NCBI GenBank assembly: GCA_945903265.1
Contig: CAMDNQ010000001.1
Location: 1 to 64,000 of the forward strand
Length of the DNA: 64,000 nt
Direction: 5' to 3'
From: Candidatus Sulfopaludibacter sp. SbA3
Lineage (GTDB): Bacteria; Acidobacteriota; Vicinamibacteria; Vicinamibacterales; UBA2999
In this document: in pieces, positions 1-7,977 of the stretch
Numbering within the stretch: position 1 is the first letter of the stretch
Layout: each line of letters opens with the position of its first letter
Made by a program: the position numbers and the translations under genes
Notes under the pieces: model-generated
Seen by the model: only the letters and a program-made list of their open reading frames with translations
The model's database searches: none
What the model was told of the DNA's origin: nothing

Positions 1-12
1 GCGCGACGAGCC

Positions 13-33
13 GGGCTAACGGTGGGCTAACGG
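13..33. repeat. Tandem 10-bp direct repeat next to the attachment site
   Basis: GGGCTAACGG occurs at 13-22 and again at 24-33 (11-bp period), and the pair is bracketed by two copies of CGCGACGA. It lies about 100 bp inside the putative integrative-element end defined by the tRNA fragment at 137-193. Tandem short direct repeats near an att site are typical of integrase arm-type or excisionase sites, but that role is inferred. The rest of 1-136 holds no convincing gene, only a small hairpin CGCTG-TTT-CAGCG at 100-112. Confidence 0.45.
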
Positions 34-136
34 CGCGACGAATGTGCCTGAAAAGGGCTGCACTGCCATGAAGCGCGATCGCTAGGGATTTCCTGGGATC
101 GCTGTTTCAGCGCGTGCCACCCCTTTTCGCCCGGAA

Positions 137-193
137 GGACTTAAAATCCCGGGACCCGAAAGGGTCGTGTGGGTTCGACCCCCGCCCCCGGCA
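137..193 (+). other. 3' fragment of tRNA-Leu(UAA), probable attR site
   Basis: The segment matches the 3' half of a bacterial tRNA-Leu. It has the end of the anticodon stem, loop CTTAAAA (anticodon TAA at 142-144), a long variable arm with stem GACCC/GGGTC, T-arm GTGGG-TTCGACC-CCCGC (169-185), acceptor strand CCCCGGC (186-192) and discriminator A193. CCA is not encoded. The 5' half is absent: no GCCGGGG acceptor strand or D-arm lies upstream, and pairing in the anticodon stem breaks at 135-136. A fragment running from the anticodon region to the 3' end is the classic footprint of tyrosine-integrase insertion into a tRNA gene. The intact tRNA and the element would lie to the left of the window. 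Confidence 0.75.
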
Positions 194-253
194 CTCATGC
201 CGCCCGTCAATGGCCTTTCCGATTGGGTACCCCTTAAATTGACGGTATTAAAT

Positions 254-262
254 TGGTATAGT
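254..262 (+). promoter_or_regulatory. Possible extended -10 promoter for the receiver gene
   Basis: TGGTATAGT at 254-262 has the form TG-N-TATAGT, an extended -10 element in an AT-rich patch (231-262) that stands out in this GC-rich window. No good -35 box sits 17 bases upstream; TTGACG at 239-244 is too close (12 bases). It would start transcription near 269, about 58 bases before the preferred start of the downstream gene. Confidence 0.35.
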
Positions 263-326
263 CGCCGTATTCAGTGAGTGGCACGCGACTCGTAGGGCCG
301 CGCTCTTCATGGCGGAGGAGTTTTCC

Positions 327-719
327 TTGAGTCGAGAGTTCCGCACAATCTTGCTCGTCGACGACTTTTCGGATGCCCTGGAAATGTATGAGGAGTACCT
401 CACGTTCAAGGGCTACCGGGTCGTCACCGCCGCTGACGGTCCCTCAGCGATCAACGCCGCGCAAGAACACCAGCCAGATCTCATATTGATGGATCTACAG
501 ATGCCCGTCATGAATGGGACTACGGCGTTGCAGATTCTGCGCTCGGACCCACGGTTCAACCACGTTCCCGTCGCCGCGCTCACGGCCCATGCCATGGAAG
601 ATGAACGTATCGCGGCCTTGCTTGCAGGTTTTGACGCAGTGATCCCGAAACCGTGTCTGCCCGATGAACTGGTGGTCGCCGTCGAACAACTGCTCGCGAC
701 GCCCCGCGAAGTGTCCTAG
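327..719 (+). CDS. Single-domain response regulator (CheY-like receiver)
   Basis: A stand-alone receiver domain with no output domain. In numbering from the upstream ATG at 309, the acidic pair is D18/D19 (LLVDD), the phospho-acceptor is D62 (LILMDLQMP), the conserved Thr is T92 and the Lys is K114 (PKP). I prefer the TTG at 327 because GGCGGAGGAG at 311-320 sits six bases before it, whereas the ATG at 309 has no Shine-Dalgarno. This shortens the protein from 136 to 130 aa without touching the domain. Such proteins relay phosphate to, or regulate, histidine kinases. No kinase is adjacent, so it is an orphan. It is the first chromosomal gene to the right of the putative integration site. Confidence 0.85.
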   Translation: MSREFRTILLVDDFSDALEMYEEYLTFKGYRVVTAADGPSAINAAQEHQPDLILMDLQMPVMNGTTALQILRSDPRFNHVPVAALTAHAMEDERIAALLAGFDAVIPKPCLPDELVVAVEQLLATPREVS

Positions 720-731
720 GAGCCGCGTCGG

Positions 732-1091
732 TTAATTCAGCGCTATCGAGCTGACGGCTATCTTCGAACCGCTCACAGCTCCCGTGACGGTGACCTTGAA
801 GTCCTTGTCTTTCCGCGATGATTTGCTGAGTTCGAGGGCGAGTTCATTGCCTTTCGAATCCAGCTCCATCATTTTCTTGTCTGCCAGAACCAGCGTGTAT
901 CCGCTCTTGATGCACCCGTCCATCAGGTTGCACATACGTGTGTGATTCTCTACGTAGCCAGGCTCCGTCGCGTGCCCTTTGGCGCAGACGGTATCGACCA
1001 GGTGGCCGCTGATCTTCTGACTCGTGGATTGGCTGGTGGCCACGCCGCTGAACGCAATCGCGAAAACACACGTGAGCATGATGTTCTTCAT
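732..1091 (-). CDS. Small exported OB-like protein
   Basis: A 119-aa protein with an N-terminal signal peptide (hydrophobic stretch at about residues 4-20, cleavage after VATS or SQS inferred). AAGGAG precedes the ATG at 1091 and fixes the start. The mature part contains three cysteines in the stretch TVCAKG...RMCNLMDGCIKSGY, then alternating beta-like segments (GYTLVLADKKMMELD, FKVTVTGAV, KIAVSSIAL). This resembles small acidobacterial exported proteins with an OB-like barrel and a Cys-rich N-terminal half. The function is unknown. It may be the last gene of an operon of exported proteins reading from 3315 down (44 bp after the NHL gene). Confidence 0.75.
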   Translation of the reverse strand: MKNIMLTCVFAIAFSGVATSQSTSQKISGHLVDTVCAKGHATEPGYVENHTRMCNLMDGCIKSGYTLVLADKKMMELDSKGNELALELSKSSRKDKDFKVTVTGAVSGSKIAVSSIALN

Positions 1092-1135
1092 CGCTCGCTC
1101 CTTATGCAGACCACAACCGGATGTGATTGGAACCC

Positions 1136-2380
1136 TCAGCGCGCCGCCGCACCGACGAGAAACTCCGGATTCGCGGCCGCGCGGGGGCGGAACTTCTGCG
1201 CTCGCCCATTGTCGACCTCCGCCACGTAAACGTTGCCCGCCTCGTCGACGCTGAGTCCGTGAACGCCCCAGAGGCCGCCGGGCCACGGCCCAAAGGCACC
1301 CCACGCGTAGATCAGGTTCCCGTCCAGATCGTATTTGACAATTTTCGACGACTCGCGATCGACAACCCACAGGTGCCGGTCCTGCGAGAGGTGCACGACG
1401 AGGCCTTCGGCGGACGGCGCCCGGCCGATGGACCACTGATCGAGGAACGTCCCGTGCTCGTCGAACACCTGGATGCGCCGATTGAGGCGATCGTTGACGT
1501 ACACGCGGCGCGTGTCCGGGTCGGTCGCAATACCGTGCACTTCGTTGAAGTAGCCGGGCCGGGTGTCGTTGGGCGGCGTGCCCTTCTGTCCCCAGGCCGT
1601 CTGATACCGTCCTTCGGCGTCGAACCGGACAACGCGGCTGTTGATGTAGCCGTCGGCCACGAACAGCGTGCTGTCGGGCAGCCACCAGAGGGCAGCAGGC
1701 CGCGCGAAGTGCGTGGCGTCCTCGCCCGGCACCTTCGGCGTGCCAAGTGTCTGCACCAGCTTCGATCCGTCGTTCGAGAATTTGTAGATGGCGTGGCCGA
1801 AGTCATCGACGACCCAGACGTGCTTCTCGGGATCGTACGGATTGACGTAGATGGAGTGCGGCCGCGTGAAGAGGGAATCCCACTGCGTCCACGTCTCCAC
1901 GATGTCGCCGTCGGCGTTGACGACGAGAATGCAGTGCTCCCAGCGGGCGTCGATGCCGGGACGGCCCGACCAGCTCGGATCGCCCATGCTGGAGAGCGAC
2001 GCGTTGAGGTGCGGACCGTGATCTACCGGGAAGATGAAGCTCGGGCCGATCTGCGGCAGTCGCGTGAACGGCGGACGGGTGACGACAGGCAGCTCACCTC
2101 GCTGCAGCACGAACACGCGGTTTGCGCTGTCGGCGGCGACGCCCGTCACCGTTCCCCACGTCCAGGCATCATGGCCGGGGAGCTGCGACAGCGGCTTCGG
2201 CCAGTCGGGCACCACGTCGTAGGCGCCGAAGAGATCCTGTCCACCTTTTTCACCCGCAACGGCGGCGAACCCGTTTCCGGGCGGCACGGCGTCGGAGGTC
2301 GGACGACCGGGCGTGCGCACCACGAGACCGATCGCAATTCCGATGGCGACCATCGCGATCGCCAACACTATTTTCCGCAT
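1136..2380 (-). CDS. Membrane-anchored NHL-repeat beta-propeller protein
   Basis: A 414-aa protein with an N-terminal hydrophobic anchor or uncleaved signal (about residues 3-20), then a propeller of NHL-type repeats. Recurrent strands such as VFVLQRGE, VWVVDDFGHAIYKF, LFVADGYINSRVVRFDAEGRY, VYVNDRLNRRIQVFDEHGTF, LWVVDRESSKIVKYDLDGNL and VYVAEVDNGRAQKF each end a blade. The fold is shared with peptidyl-alpha-hydroxyglycine alpha-amidating lyases and many extracytoplasmic binding proteins. A lyase function is possible but not shown by any residue I can verify. GGGAG lies upstream of the ATG. It is probably in the same operon as the Tat-exported hydrolase upstream (77-bp gap). Confidence 0.85.
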   Translation of the reverse strand: MRKIVLAIAMVAIGIAIGLVVRTPGRPTSDAVPPGNGFAAVAGEKGGQDLFGAYDVVPDWPKPLSQLPGHDAWTWGTVTGVAADSANRVFVLQRGELPVVTRPPFTRLPQIGPSFIFPVDHGPHLNASLSSMGDPSWSGRPGIDARWEHCILVVNADGDIVETWTQWDSLFTRPHSIYVNPYDPEKHVWVVDDFGHAIYKFSNDGSKLVQTLGTPKVPGEDATHFARPAALWWLPDSTLFVADGYINSRVVRFDAEGRYQTAWGQKGTPPNDTRPGYFNEVHGIATDPDTRRVYVNDRLNRRIQVFDEHGTFLDQWSIGRAPSAEGLVVHLSQDRHLWVVDRESSKIVKYDLDGNLIYAWGAFGPWPGGLWGVHGLSVDEAGNVYVAEVDNGRAQKFRPRAAANPEFLVGAAAR

Positions 2381-2457
2381 CGAATGCTCCCGGCCGGTTC
2401 GGCGTGAACGGGATGCTGCTGCTCCGAAGGAGCAGACAGCATCCGTCTGACTGGACC

Positions 2458-3315
2458 CTACGCCGTCCGATGCGACAGCAGGAAGCTGCGCACGTGACGC
2501 ACCGCCAGCGGAATCTTCGCCGGGGTGTCCTTCCAGGGATACATGCTCATCTGGCCTTTGGGCGCGAGCATCGCGCTTTCGATCGCGACCGGGAGTGAGT
2601 GGCCGGCGGTGTCGTCCGGCAGGACGAGCACCGGCGTCTGACAGCTCTTCACGAAGTCGCGATTGACCGTGAAGATGAAGTCGGGATTGTCGAGGAACAT
2701 CTTCGTCAGGAACCGGTCGGTCTGTTCCTTCGTGATCTCCGGTCGCCGCTTGATGAGCGCATCGCCCCAGCCTGTGGACTGGCTTTCATACAGCGATCGC
2801 GGCAGCTCAGGCCGAAACCCGACCGGCTGCACCGGCACCGCCGCGGCGACACGATTCGGCGCCCGCTTCATGAGATTCCAGATGAAGGGCCCCGCGATGC
2901 AGAAGCCCAGCACGGCGAACTGCTTGACGCCCAGGTGATCCATCAGCCCGAGGTGGTCGTCGGTGTGGGAGTCCCACGGGCGATCGATCTCCAGCGGGCC
3001 GGTGGACTGGCCGTTTGAATGGCGCAGGTCCGCGTAGATACAGCGGAAACTGTCCTTGAAGGCATCGAGCGTGTTGAAAGGATTCCCGCCGCGGATTCCC
3101 GCGATCGTCGAGCCATTCAGCCCGCCGCCCGCGATCAGCAGCAGGGGGAAGCCCGACCCCGTCTCCTCATAACGAATGCGGACATTGCCCTTCTCGTAGA
3201 AGCGCGCGGTCTCTCCGTTCCCGGCCTGCTGCGCGAGCACCGACGGCGTCGCGGCCATGGCCGCCGCCGCGGCGGCGCCCGTTTTCAAGAATTTGCGTCT
3301 GAATTCATCCACCAT
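2458..3315 (-). CDS. Tat-exported alpha/beta hydrolase with Cys at the nucleophile position
   Basis: A 285-aa protein. The N-terminus RRKFLKTG (residues 6-13) followed by an alanine-rich hydrophobic stretch ending LAQQ is a twin-arginine signal. The body is an alpha/beta hydrolase: YEETGSGFPLLLIAGGG (oxyanion region), the nucleophile elbow LGFCIAG with Cys139 where Ser is usual, and a candidate catalytic His in AGHSLP. Cys at the elbow occurs in dienelactone-hydrolase-type enzymes. Here the substrate is unknown, and annotation as a proline iminopeptidase-like hydrolase would be a guess. GGAGGAG precedes the ATG at 3315. It heads a run of three minus-strand genes that all encode exported proteins. 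Confidence 0.85.
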   Translation of the reverse strand: MVDEFRRKFLKTGAAAAAAMAATPSVLAQQAGNGETARFYEKGNVRIRYEETGSGFPLLLIAGGGLNGSTIAGIRGGNPFNTLDAFKDSFRCIYADLRHSNGQSTGPLEIDRPWDSHTDDHLGLMDHLGVKQFAVLGFCIAGPFIWNLMKRAPNRVAAAVPVQPVGFRPELPRSLYESQSTGWGDALIKRRPEITKEQTDRFLTKMFLDNPDFIFTVNRDFVKSCQTPVLVLPDDTAGHSLPVAIESAMLAPKGQMSMYPWKDTPAKIPLAVRHVRSFLLSHRTA

Positions 3316-3432
3316 ACGTTCTCCTCCAGCCTGCTGACGGCAGGCGACTATAACCCAACTAATGCGTGTCGGGGACCTGCCGCACTTTTCGCGTCAGGTC
3401 GGGTTGTCGGGGATAAGGGGAGCGGACGGAGT

Positions 3433-3723
3433 ATGCCCGCGGCGGAACACCTCTTGCTCTACCTAATGGCCATGAAGCTCGGGTATTACGCGCGCCGCGC
3501 CGCGAACGGTGTCATGACGCGGCGCCTGCTTCGCGCCTGGCCGTTCGTCGGCGGTGCTGTCGCCGTGCTGACGATTCTGGGAACGATCAGGAAGAAGGGC
3601 TTCGTCGGCGGGACGGTCGATACGGCGTTGAACGTCGTTCCCTATGTCGGCACCATGAAAAATCTCATCGAAGCCGGCCGGGGCCGCGACTTTATTCCCA
3701 CCCGTACTCGCCTACCGCGCTGA
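3433..3723 (+). CDS. Small membrane-associated protein of unknown function
   Basis: A 96-aa protein, not recognised. It is basic (RRAANGVMTRRLLR) with one hydrophobic segment, FVGGAVAVLTILG, at about residues 38-50, then IRKKGFVGGTVDTALNVVPYVGTMKN, whose small-residue pattern could form a second, weaker membrane helix. The ATG at 3433 is preceded by GGGGAG about ten bases upstream; an in-frame ATG at 3466 is an alternative. Its 3' end overlaps the convergent M1 aminopeptidase gene by 12 bases, and no terminator lies between them. Confidence 0.6.
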   Translation: MPAAEHLLLYLMAMKLGYYARRAANGVMTRRLLRAWPFVGGAVAVLTILGTIRKKGFVGGTVDTALNVVPYVGTMKNLIEAGRGRDFIPTRTRLPR

Positions 3724-6318
3724 CGCCTGATTGGCCAGCCAGGGGGCCATCAGCGGCGACTGCCGCGCCGCGAGGGCGGCGCAGTTGTCGATCCGCTCGA
3801 CCGCCTGCCGCAGGGTGCGTTCGGACGAGGGGACCGGATTCTTCTCGAAAAACTGGCGGACCTCAACCGCGGCTGCCGGCGAGCAGAAAGCGCCGGTCGC
3901 TCCGATGATGCCCGGGATGCCCTGGAACGTTCCGAGCTTCTGCGTGAGTGTCGGCCACTGCGTGCGCACGAAGCTCCACGCGGCATCGCGCGACCACGGG
4001 CGCACGATGAGGCCGGCCAGGAGCGTCCCGGTGTCCTGCGTGCGGACATCAGGTGACATCGCGAAGGCCAGCGTGCGCCTCGTCAGCTCCGGATCGCGGA
4101 ACCACGTCAGCGCGTCGAAGAACCGGTAGTAGTCGTCCGGCTGTGCGGACAGCGTCTTCAACTGCGCCAGATAGGCGTCGTACAACGCCGCGTCGCCGCC
4201 GAGCGCGGCCATGCGGAGCACCGAGCCCGCCAGCGTACCCGGGAGCGCCGATGGATCCGCCATGTACTGCCGTGCAAGCTCGCGTGCGCGCTGCTGCACG
4301 GCGGCGCTCTCGCCCGTCAGGCCGAGCAGCGCGATGAGCTGCGCGCGGCGGCTGTGCCGCTCGTCGGTGTCGCCGCGATCGCCGGGCCATCCAAGCGCGT
4401 CCAGCGCGGGAGCGAAGCGCTCGCGCACCCACGCGTGATACTGCGCGCGCTGGCCGGCAGGCACGATGTCCTCGCCGATGACGGCGAGGCGCCCGGCGAG
4501 GGCGTCGACGACAGCGGCCGTGTCGTCGGTGGCCATCCCGCCGGCGAGATCCAGGTACACACCGATGTCGTGGCGGCCCGCTCGCACCATCCACCATTCA
4601 TCGCCCAGCAGGCCGATGCGCTCCACCGGCTTCAGCCCTGCCGCGCTCTTCGCGAGCGCGCGCACGGCATCGGGCGTGTACTCGGTGAAGTAGTAGCCGC
4701 GGCCGTCGGCGTTGGCGAAGACGTTGTTGCATCCGGGCGCCTGGAGCGTCTGCTGCCGCTGCTCCAGCACCTGGCACCGCGGCGCGCCGTTCGTCTTGAA
4801 GCAGACGGGAACGGCCCAGAGCTGATCCGAGGCGGGCCTCGCCCCCGGCGCGGCCGAGAAGCGCTCCTGCCGCAGTGTGATCTCGGAGTTGGTGCCGGTG
4901 CACCGGCTCTGCACCGTAATCAGCGGTACTCCAGCCTGCTCGATGTAGGCCTTGAGGATGCGATCGATCGGCTGCCCCGTGACACGCGCCATCTCGGCCC
5001 AGAAGTCCTCGCCGGCGGCGTTCGAGAAGGCGAATTTCTTCAGGTACGACGCGATGCCCTTCCGGAACTGATCGGCGCCGACGAAGCCCTCGACCATCCG
5101 CAGCACGCCGGCGGTTTTCTCATAGGCGATGCCGTCGAAGACCTCGTTGATTTCATCAGGGGTCTCGACGTGGATCCGAATCGCCCGCGTGGTCTGGAGC
5201 GCGTCCAGGCCGAGCGCTCCCTGCGTGTCGGCCGCGTCGTCGAGATCGACTTTCCAGTCGGGCCGCCACTGCGCGATCGGCTTGCTGGTAATCCAGGTGG
5301 CGAACCCTTCGTTCAGCCAGATGTCATCCCACCATTTCATGGTGACGAGGTTGCCGAACCACTGATGCGCGATCTCGTGGGAGATGATGCCGGCGACGTT
5401 CTTCTGCGACCCGAGCGAGGCGGTCTTCGGGTCGATGAGCAGCAGGCGCTCGCGGAACGTGATGGCGCCGGCATTTTCCATGGCGCCGGCGGCGAAATCG
5501 GGGACCGCGATGATGTCGAGTTTCCCGAACGCGTACCTGATGCCGAAGTAGTTGTTGAAGAAGGCGAGCTGCTGCTGCGCCGCCTCGAGTGCGAACGCCG
5601 TCAGGCCAAGCTTGTCCGGCGTCGAGCAGACGCGGATCGCGGTGCCATCAGACGTTCCCGATCGGCACACAAAATCGCCGACGATCATCGCGACGAGATA
5701 CGTGGGCATCTTCGGCGTCGTGGCAAACGTGACCGTGTGCTTGCCCCCTTCTGGGCCCGGCGTGTCGGAGAGCTGCGCGCCGTTCGAAATCACGCTGTCG
5801 GCGGCATCCACCATCAGCGACAGCTCGAAGGTGGCCTTGAAATGGGGCTCGTCAAACGAGGGGAACGCGCGGCGCGCATCCGTGGCTTCCATCTGCGTCA
5901 CGGCGTACTTGCGGCCGTTGGCCCGGCTCAGGTAAAACCCACGCAGCTTGTCGTTGAGGATGCCCGTGTACGCGATCTGGATCGACGCCGCTCCGGCGCC
6001 GATCTCCTGGGGCACTGTGAAGGTTGCGGTTTCTGCTTTCGGATCGAGCGAGACCCGCGCGGTCTGCGTGCGCCCTCCGGCGGTGATGGTGACGTCCCCG
6101 AACGTAATTTCAGCCGCGTGGAGCGTCACGCTGCGCGTGACGGCGCGAATATTCACGCGAATCGTTTCCCGTCCACGAAAGGTTTCCTTTTCGAGGTCCG
6201 GCGCAAACCAGAGCGTGTAGTGTTCGGGAACGACCGTCGCGGCGAGCCGCTGCGCCGAGGCAGGCGCTGCCAGAAGCACGGACGGAAGAAAGGCGAAGGC
6301 AACAAGCAGGCGTCGCAT
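3712..6318 (-). CDS. M1 family zinc aminopeptidase, exported
   Basis: An 868-aa gluzincin that removes N-terminal residues from peptides. The exopeptidase motif GAMEN (about residues 278-282) and the zinc site HEIAH-X18-E (His314, His318, Glu337, in HEIAHQWFGN...WLNEGF) are intact, so it should be active. The downstream half is the helical C-terminal region usual in the family (ERAP/PepN type). I chose the ATG at 6318 because it starts a clear signal peptide (RRLLVAFAFLPSVLLAAPASAQ). A longer frame up to 6420 would place 34 polar residues before the signal. The enzyme is therefore probably periplasmic. It is monocistronic, divergent from the lipoprotein gene at 6462. Confidence 0.93.
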   Translation of the reverse strand: MRRLLVAFAFLPSVLLAAPASAQRLAATVVPEHYTLWFAPDLEKETFRGRETIRVNIRAVTRSVTLHAAEITFGDVTITAGGRTQTARVSLDPKAETATFTVPQEIGAGAASIQIAYTGILNDKLRGFYLSRANGRKYAVTQMEATDARRAFPSFDEPHFKATFELSLMVDAADSVISNGAQLSDTPGPEGGKHTVTFATTPKMPTYLVAMIVGDFVCRSGTSDGTAIRVCSTPDKLGLTAFALEAAQQQLAFFNNYFGIRYAFGKLDIIAVPDFAAGAMENAGAITFRERLLLIDPKTASLGSQKNVAGIISHEIAHQWFGNLVTMKWWDDIWLNEGFATWITSKPIAQWRPDWKVDLDDAADTQGALGLDALQTTRAIRIHVETPDEINEVFDGIAYEKTAGVLRMVEGFVGADQFRKGIASYLKKFAFSNAAGEDFWAEMARVTGQPIDRILKAYIEQAGVPLITVQSRCTGTNSEITLRQERFSAAPGARPASDQLWAVPVCFKTNGAPRCQVLEQRQQTLQAPGCNNVFANADGRGYYFTEYTPDAVRALAKSAAGLKPVERIGLLGDEWWMVRAGRHDIGVYLDLAGGMATDDTAAVVDALAGRLAVIGEDIVPAGQRAQYHAWVRERFAPALDALGWPGDRGDTDERHSRRAQLIALLGLTGESAAVQQRARELARQYMADPSALPGTLAGSVLRMAALGGDAALYDAYLAQLKTLSAQPDDYYRFFDALTWFRDPELTRRTLAFAMSPDVRTQDTGTLLAGLIVRPWSRDAAWSFVRTQWPTLTQKLGTFQGIPGIIGATGAFCSPAAAVEVRQFFEKNPVPSSERTLRQAVERIDNCAALAARQSPLMAPWLANQASAR

Positions 6319-6461
6319 GGTGTAACGGTAGATCCGCGCGCGGGGTATGGGCAAGGTTCTCGCACTAGAGCTGGCTACGCTGGTAATCTGGCGCAAATCC
6401 GCACGATTTCTGTGCATCACTAACGGTTTATGTCCGTCCTGAATACGGATGAGGAGGCGAC

Positions 6462-7121
6462 GTGAGGAACTTAGCGAGTGTGCTCGTTGTGACGGGCCTG
6501 TGCGTGGGATGTGGCGGAGGCGAGGCCGAAAGCCCCGAGACCGCCACGGCAGCCGAGAACCCCGGCGCGGCGGCTCCGGCGGCGCCGCGCGCCCCGGCGT
6601 TCCGTGAGATCACGCTGCCGGAGGGCACGACGCTGCAGCTGTCGCTGCAGTCGGCGGTGGCGTCGGATACGAGCCGTCTCGAAGACGCCGTGCGCGCCGA
6701 GCTCCGCGAAGCGGTCGTTATCGACGGGACCACCGTGCTGCCGGCGGGGGCCGAACTCACCGGCATCGTAACGGGCGTCGAACGCTCAGGCCGCGTGCAG
6801 GGACGAGCGCGGGTCGCGTACCGCTTCGACTCGATTTCGAACTCGGGAGAGACCTACGAGGTCACGACGTCGGCGGTGTCGCATCTGGCGCCGGCCACGA
6901 AGGGCGAGGACGCGACCAAGATCGCGGTTGGCGCGGGCGCGGGCGCAGCGATCGGCGCGCTCCTCGGCGGCGGCGACGGTGCTGCGAAGGGCGCGGCGAT
7001 CGGCGGAGCGGCGGGCACCGGCACCGTGCTGGCCACGCGCGGCGAGGAAGTGCGGCTCGGTCCGGGCGCGCGCGTCTCCACCCGTCTGACCGCGCCGGTG
7101 ACGGTCAGGGTTGCCCGGTAG
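6462..7121 (+). CDS. Glycine-zipper lipoprotein-like exported protein
   Basis: A 219-aa protein starting at GTG 6462, which GAGGAG precedes. The N-terminus MRNLASVLVVTGLCVGC looks like a lipoprotein signal, although Cys rather than Leu/Val occupies the -3 position. An Ala/Pro-rich linker follows. Residues about 45-145 form a beta-rich domain (LPEGTTLQLSLQSAV...TVLPAGAELTGIVTGVE...RVAYRFDSI) reminiscent of TrbI/VirB10-like barrels. Next comes a Gly/Ala-rich zipper (GAGAGAAIGALLGGGDGAAKGAAIGGAAG) that may span or associate with membrane. The function is unknown, probably in the envelope. The 3' end overlaps the convergent hydrolase gene by 17 bases. Confidence 0.75.
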   Translation: MRNLASVLVVTGLCVGCGGGEAESPETATAAENPGAAAPAAPRAPAFREITLPEGTTLQLSLQSAVASDTSRLEDAVRAELREAVVIDGTTVLPAGAELTGIVTGVERSGRVQGRARVAYRFDSISNSGETYEVTTSAVSHLAPATKGEDATKIAVGAGAGAAIGALLGGGDGAAKGAAIGGAAGTGTVLATRGEEVRLGPGARVSTRLTAPVTVRVAR

Positions 7122-7977
7122 CGCTCCCGCGCACCTGTTCCACGGTCTTCGTAATTGCCGCCGATACCGCTGCCGCGGTATCGGCGTTCGTTAAAAACGA
7201 CACGCGGTTATCACCGGTCGCGTCGATCCGGACGATGGGCAGTCCATCGCCGGAGGGCGGCGCGGCCCCCTGCACGGTTTCATTCCACTGCGCGAGTTCA
7301 CGCGCCGATTGCGTGAGGTGATCGGGGCGGTTGAGGAACGTTTCGAGGACCCCGGCGGATCCGGCCGGAAGGCCGTCGGTGCGTTCGGACAGCATGTCGG
7401 TCACCCGCAGGATACCGACGCGTGCCAGCCAGGGCGACGCGCGCATCAGCCTCACGCGCCCGCCCTCGTCCCGTCCGGGCGCGGGCACAGGGGCGTCGAT
7501 TAGCACGAGCGCCGCGACGTCCTCGCGGAATCTCGCCGCGTACATGGCCGCGAACGCGGCGCCGAGCCCATGGCCTGCCATGACGAACGGGCCCGATTCG
7601 TCCGCCCCCTCGAGCAGCGCGTGCAGATGCGCGGGCACGTCCGCCGCCGCCAATTCCGCGGTCCCCAGCTCGCTCCACCCGAGGCCAGCGCGATCGTAGC
7701 TGCACACGCGGGTCGTCATCGACACGGCAGGCTGCACCCAGCCCCACGCCGCGGACAGTCCCGCCGCCGGAGCCTCGAGGACGACGACCGGCGTGCCGGT
7801 GCCCGTGCAGTGGATGTGCAACTGGCGGTCGCCGATGTCGATCAGTCTGCCGGGATGCGGGAACCGCCGTCGTTCGAGCGCGGTGGCCACGCCCTGGTAG
7901 GTGGCGCCGAGGAGAACAAGGAAGCCGACGAGGGCTGCGGCCGTGAGGAGGATGCGCCGGGCCTGCGGCGGAATCAC
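7105..7977 (-). CDS. Membrane-anchored alpha/beta hydrolase lacking the nucleophile
   Basis: A 290-aa protein with an N-terminal membrane anchor ([17 protein letters not shown], residues 9-25) and an alpha/beta hydrolase domain ([31 protein letters not shown]). The nucleophile elbow reads AGHGLGAAF, with Gly137 where Ser is expected in GHSLG. The codon is GGG, not a near-miss of a serine codon. Such a protein should be catalytically dead or use another chemistry, suggesting a binding or sensing role. The GTG start overlaps the stop of the upstream sigma-54 activator gene (GTGA), so the two are translationally coupled. It could act as a membrane ligand sensor for that activator; this is inference only. 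Confidence 0.85.
   Translation of the reverse strand: MIPPQARRILLTAAALVGFLVLLGATYQGVATALERRRFPHPGRLIDIGDRQLHIHCTGTGTPVVVLEAPAAGLSAAWGWVQPAVSMTTRVCSYDRAGLGWSELGTAELAAADVPAHLHALLEGADESGPFVMAGHGLGAAFAAMYAARFREDVAALVLIDAPVPAPGRDEGGRVRLMRASPWLARVGILRVTDMLSERTDGLPAGSAGVLETFLNRPDHLTQSARELAQWNETVQGAAPPSGDGLPIVRIDATGDNRVSFLTNADTAAAVSAAITKTVEQVRGSATGQP

Noticed and set aside
100-193. Group I intron-split tRNA-Leu(UAA)
   Set aside because: Such introns split the anticodon after its U and end in G. Here the fragment starts earlier in the anticodon stem, and no upstream exon or intron core is present.
239-262. TTGACG and TATAGT as a normal -35/-10 pair
   Set aside because: Spacing is only 12 bases. The extended -10 reading is kept with low confidence.
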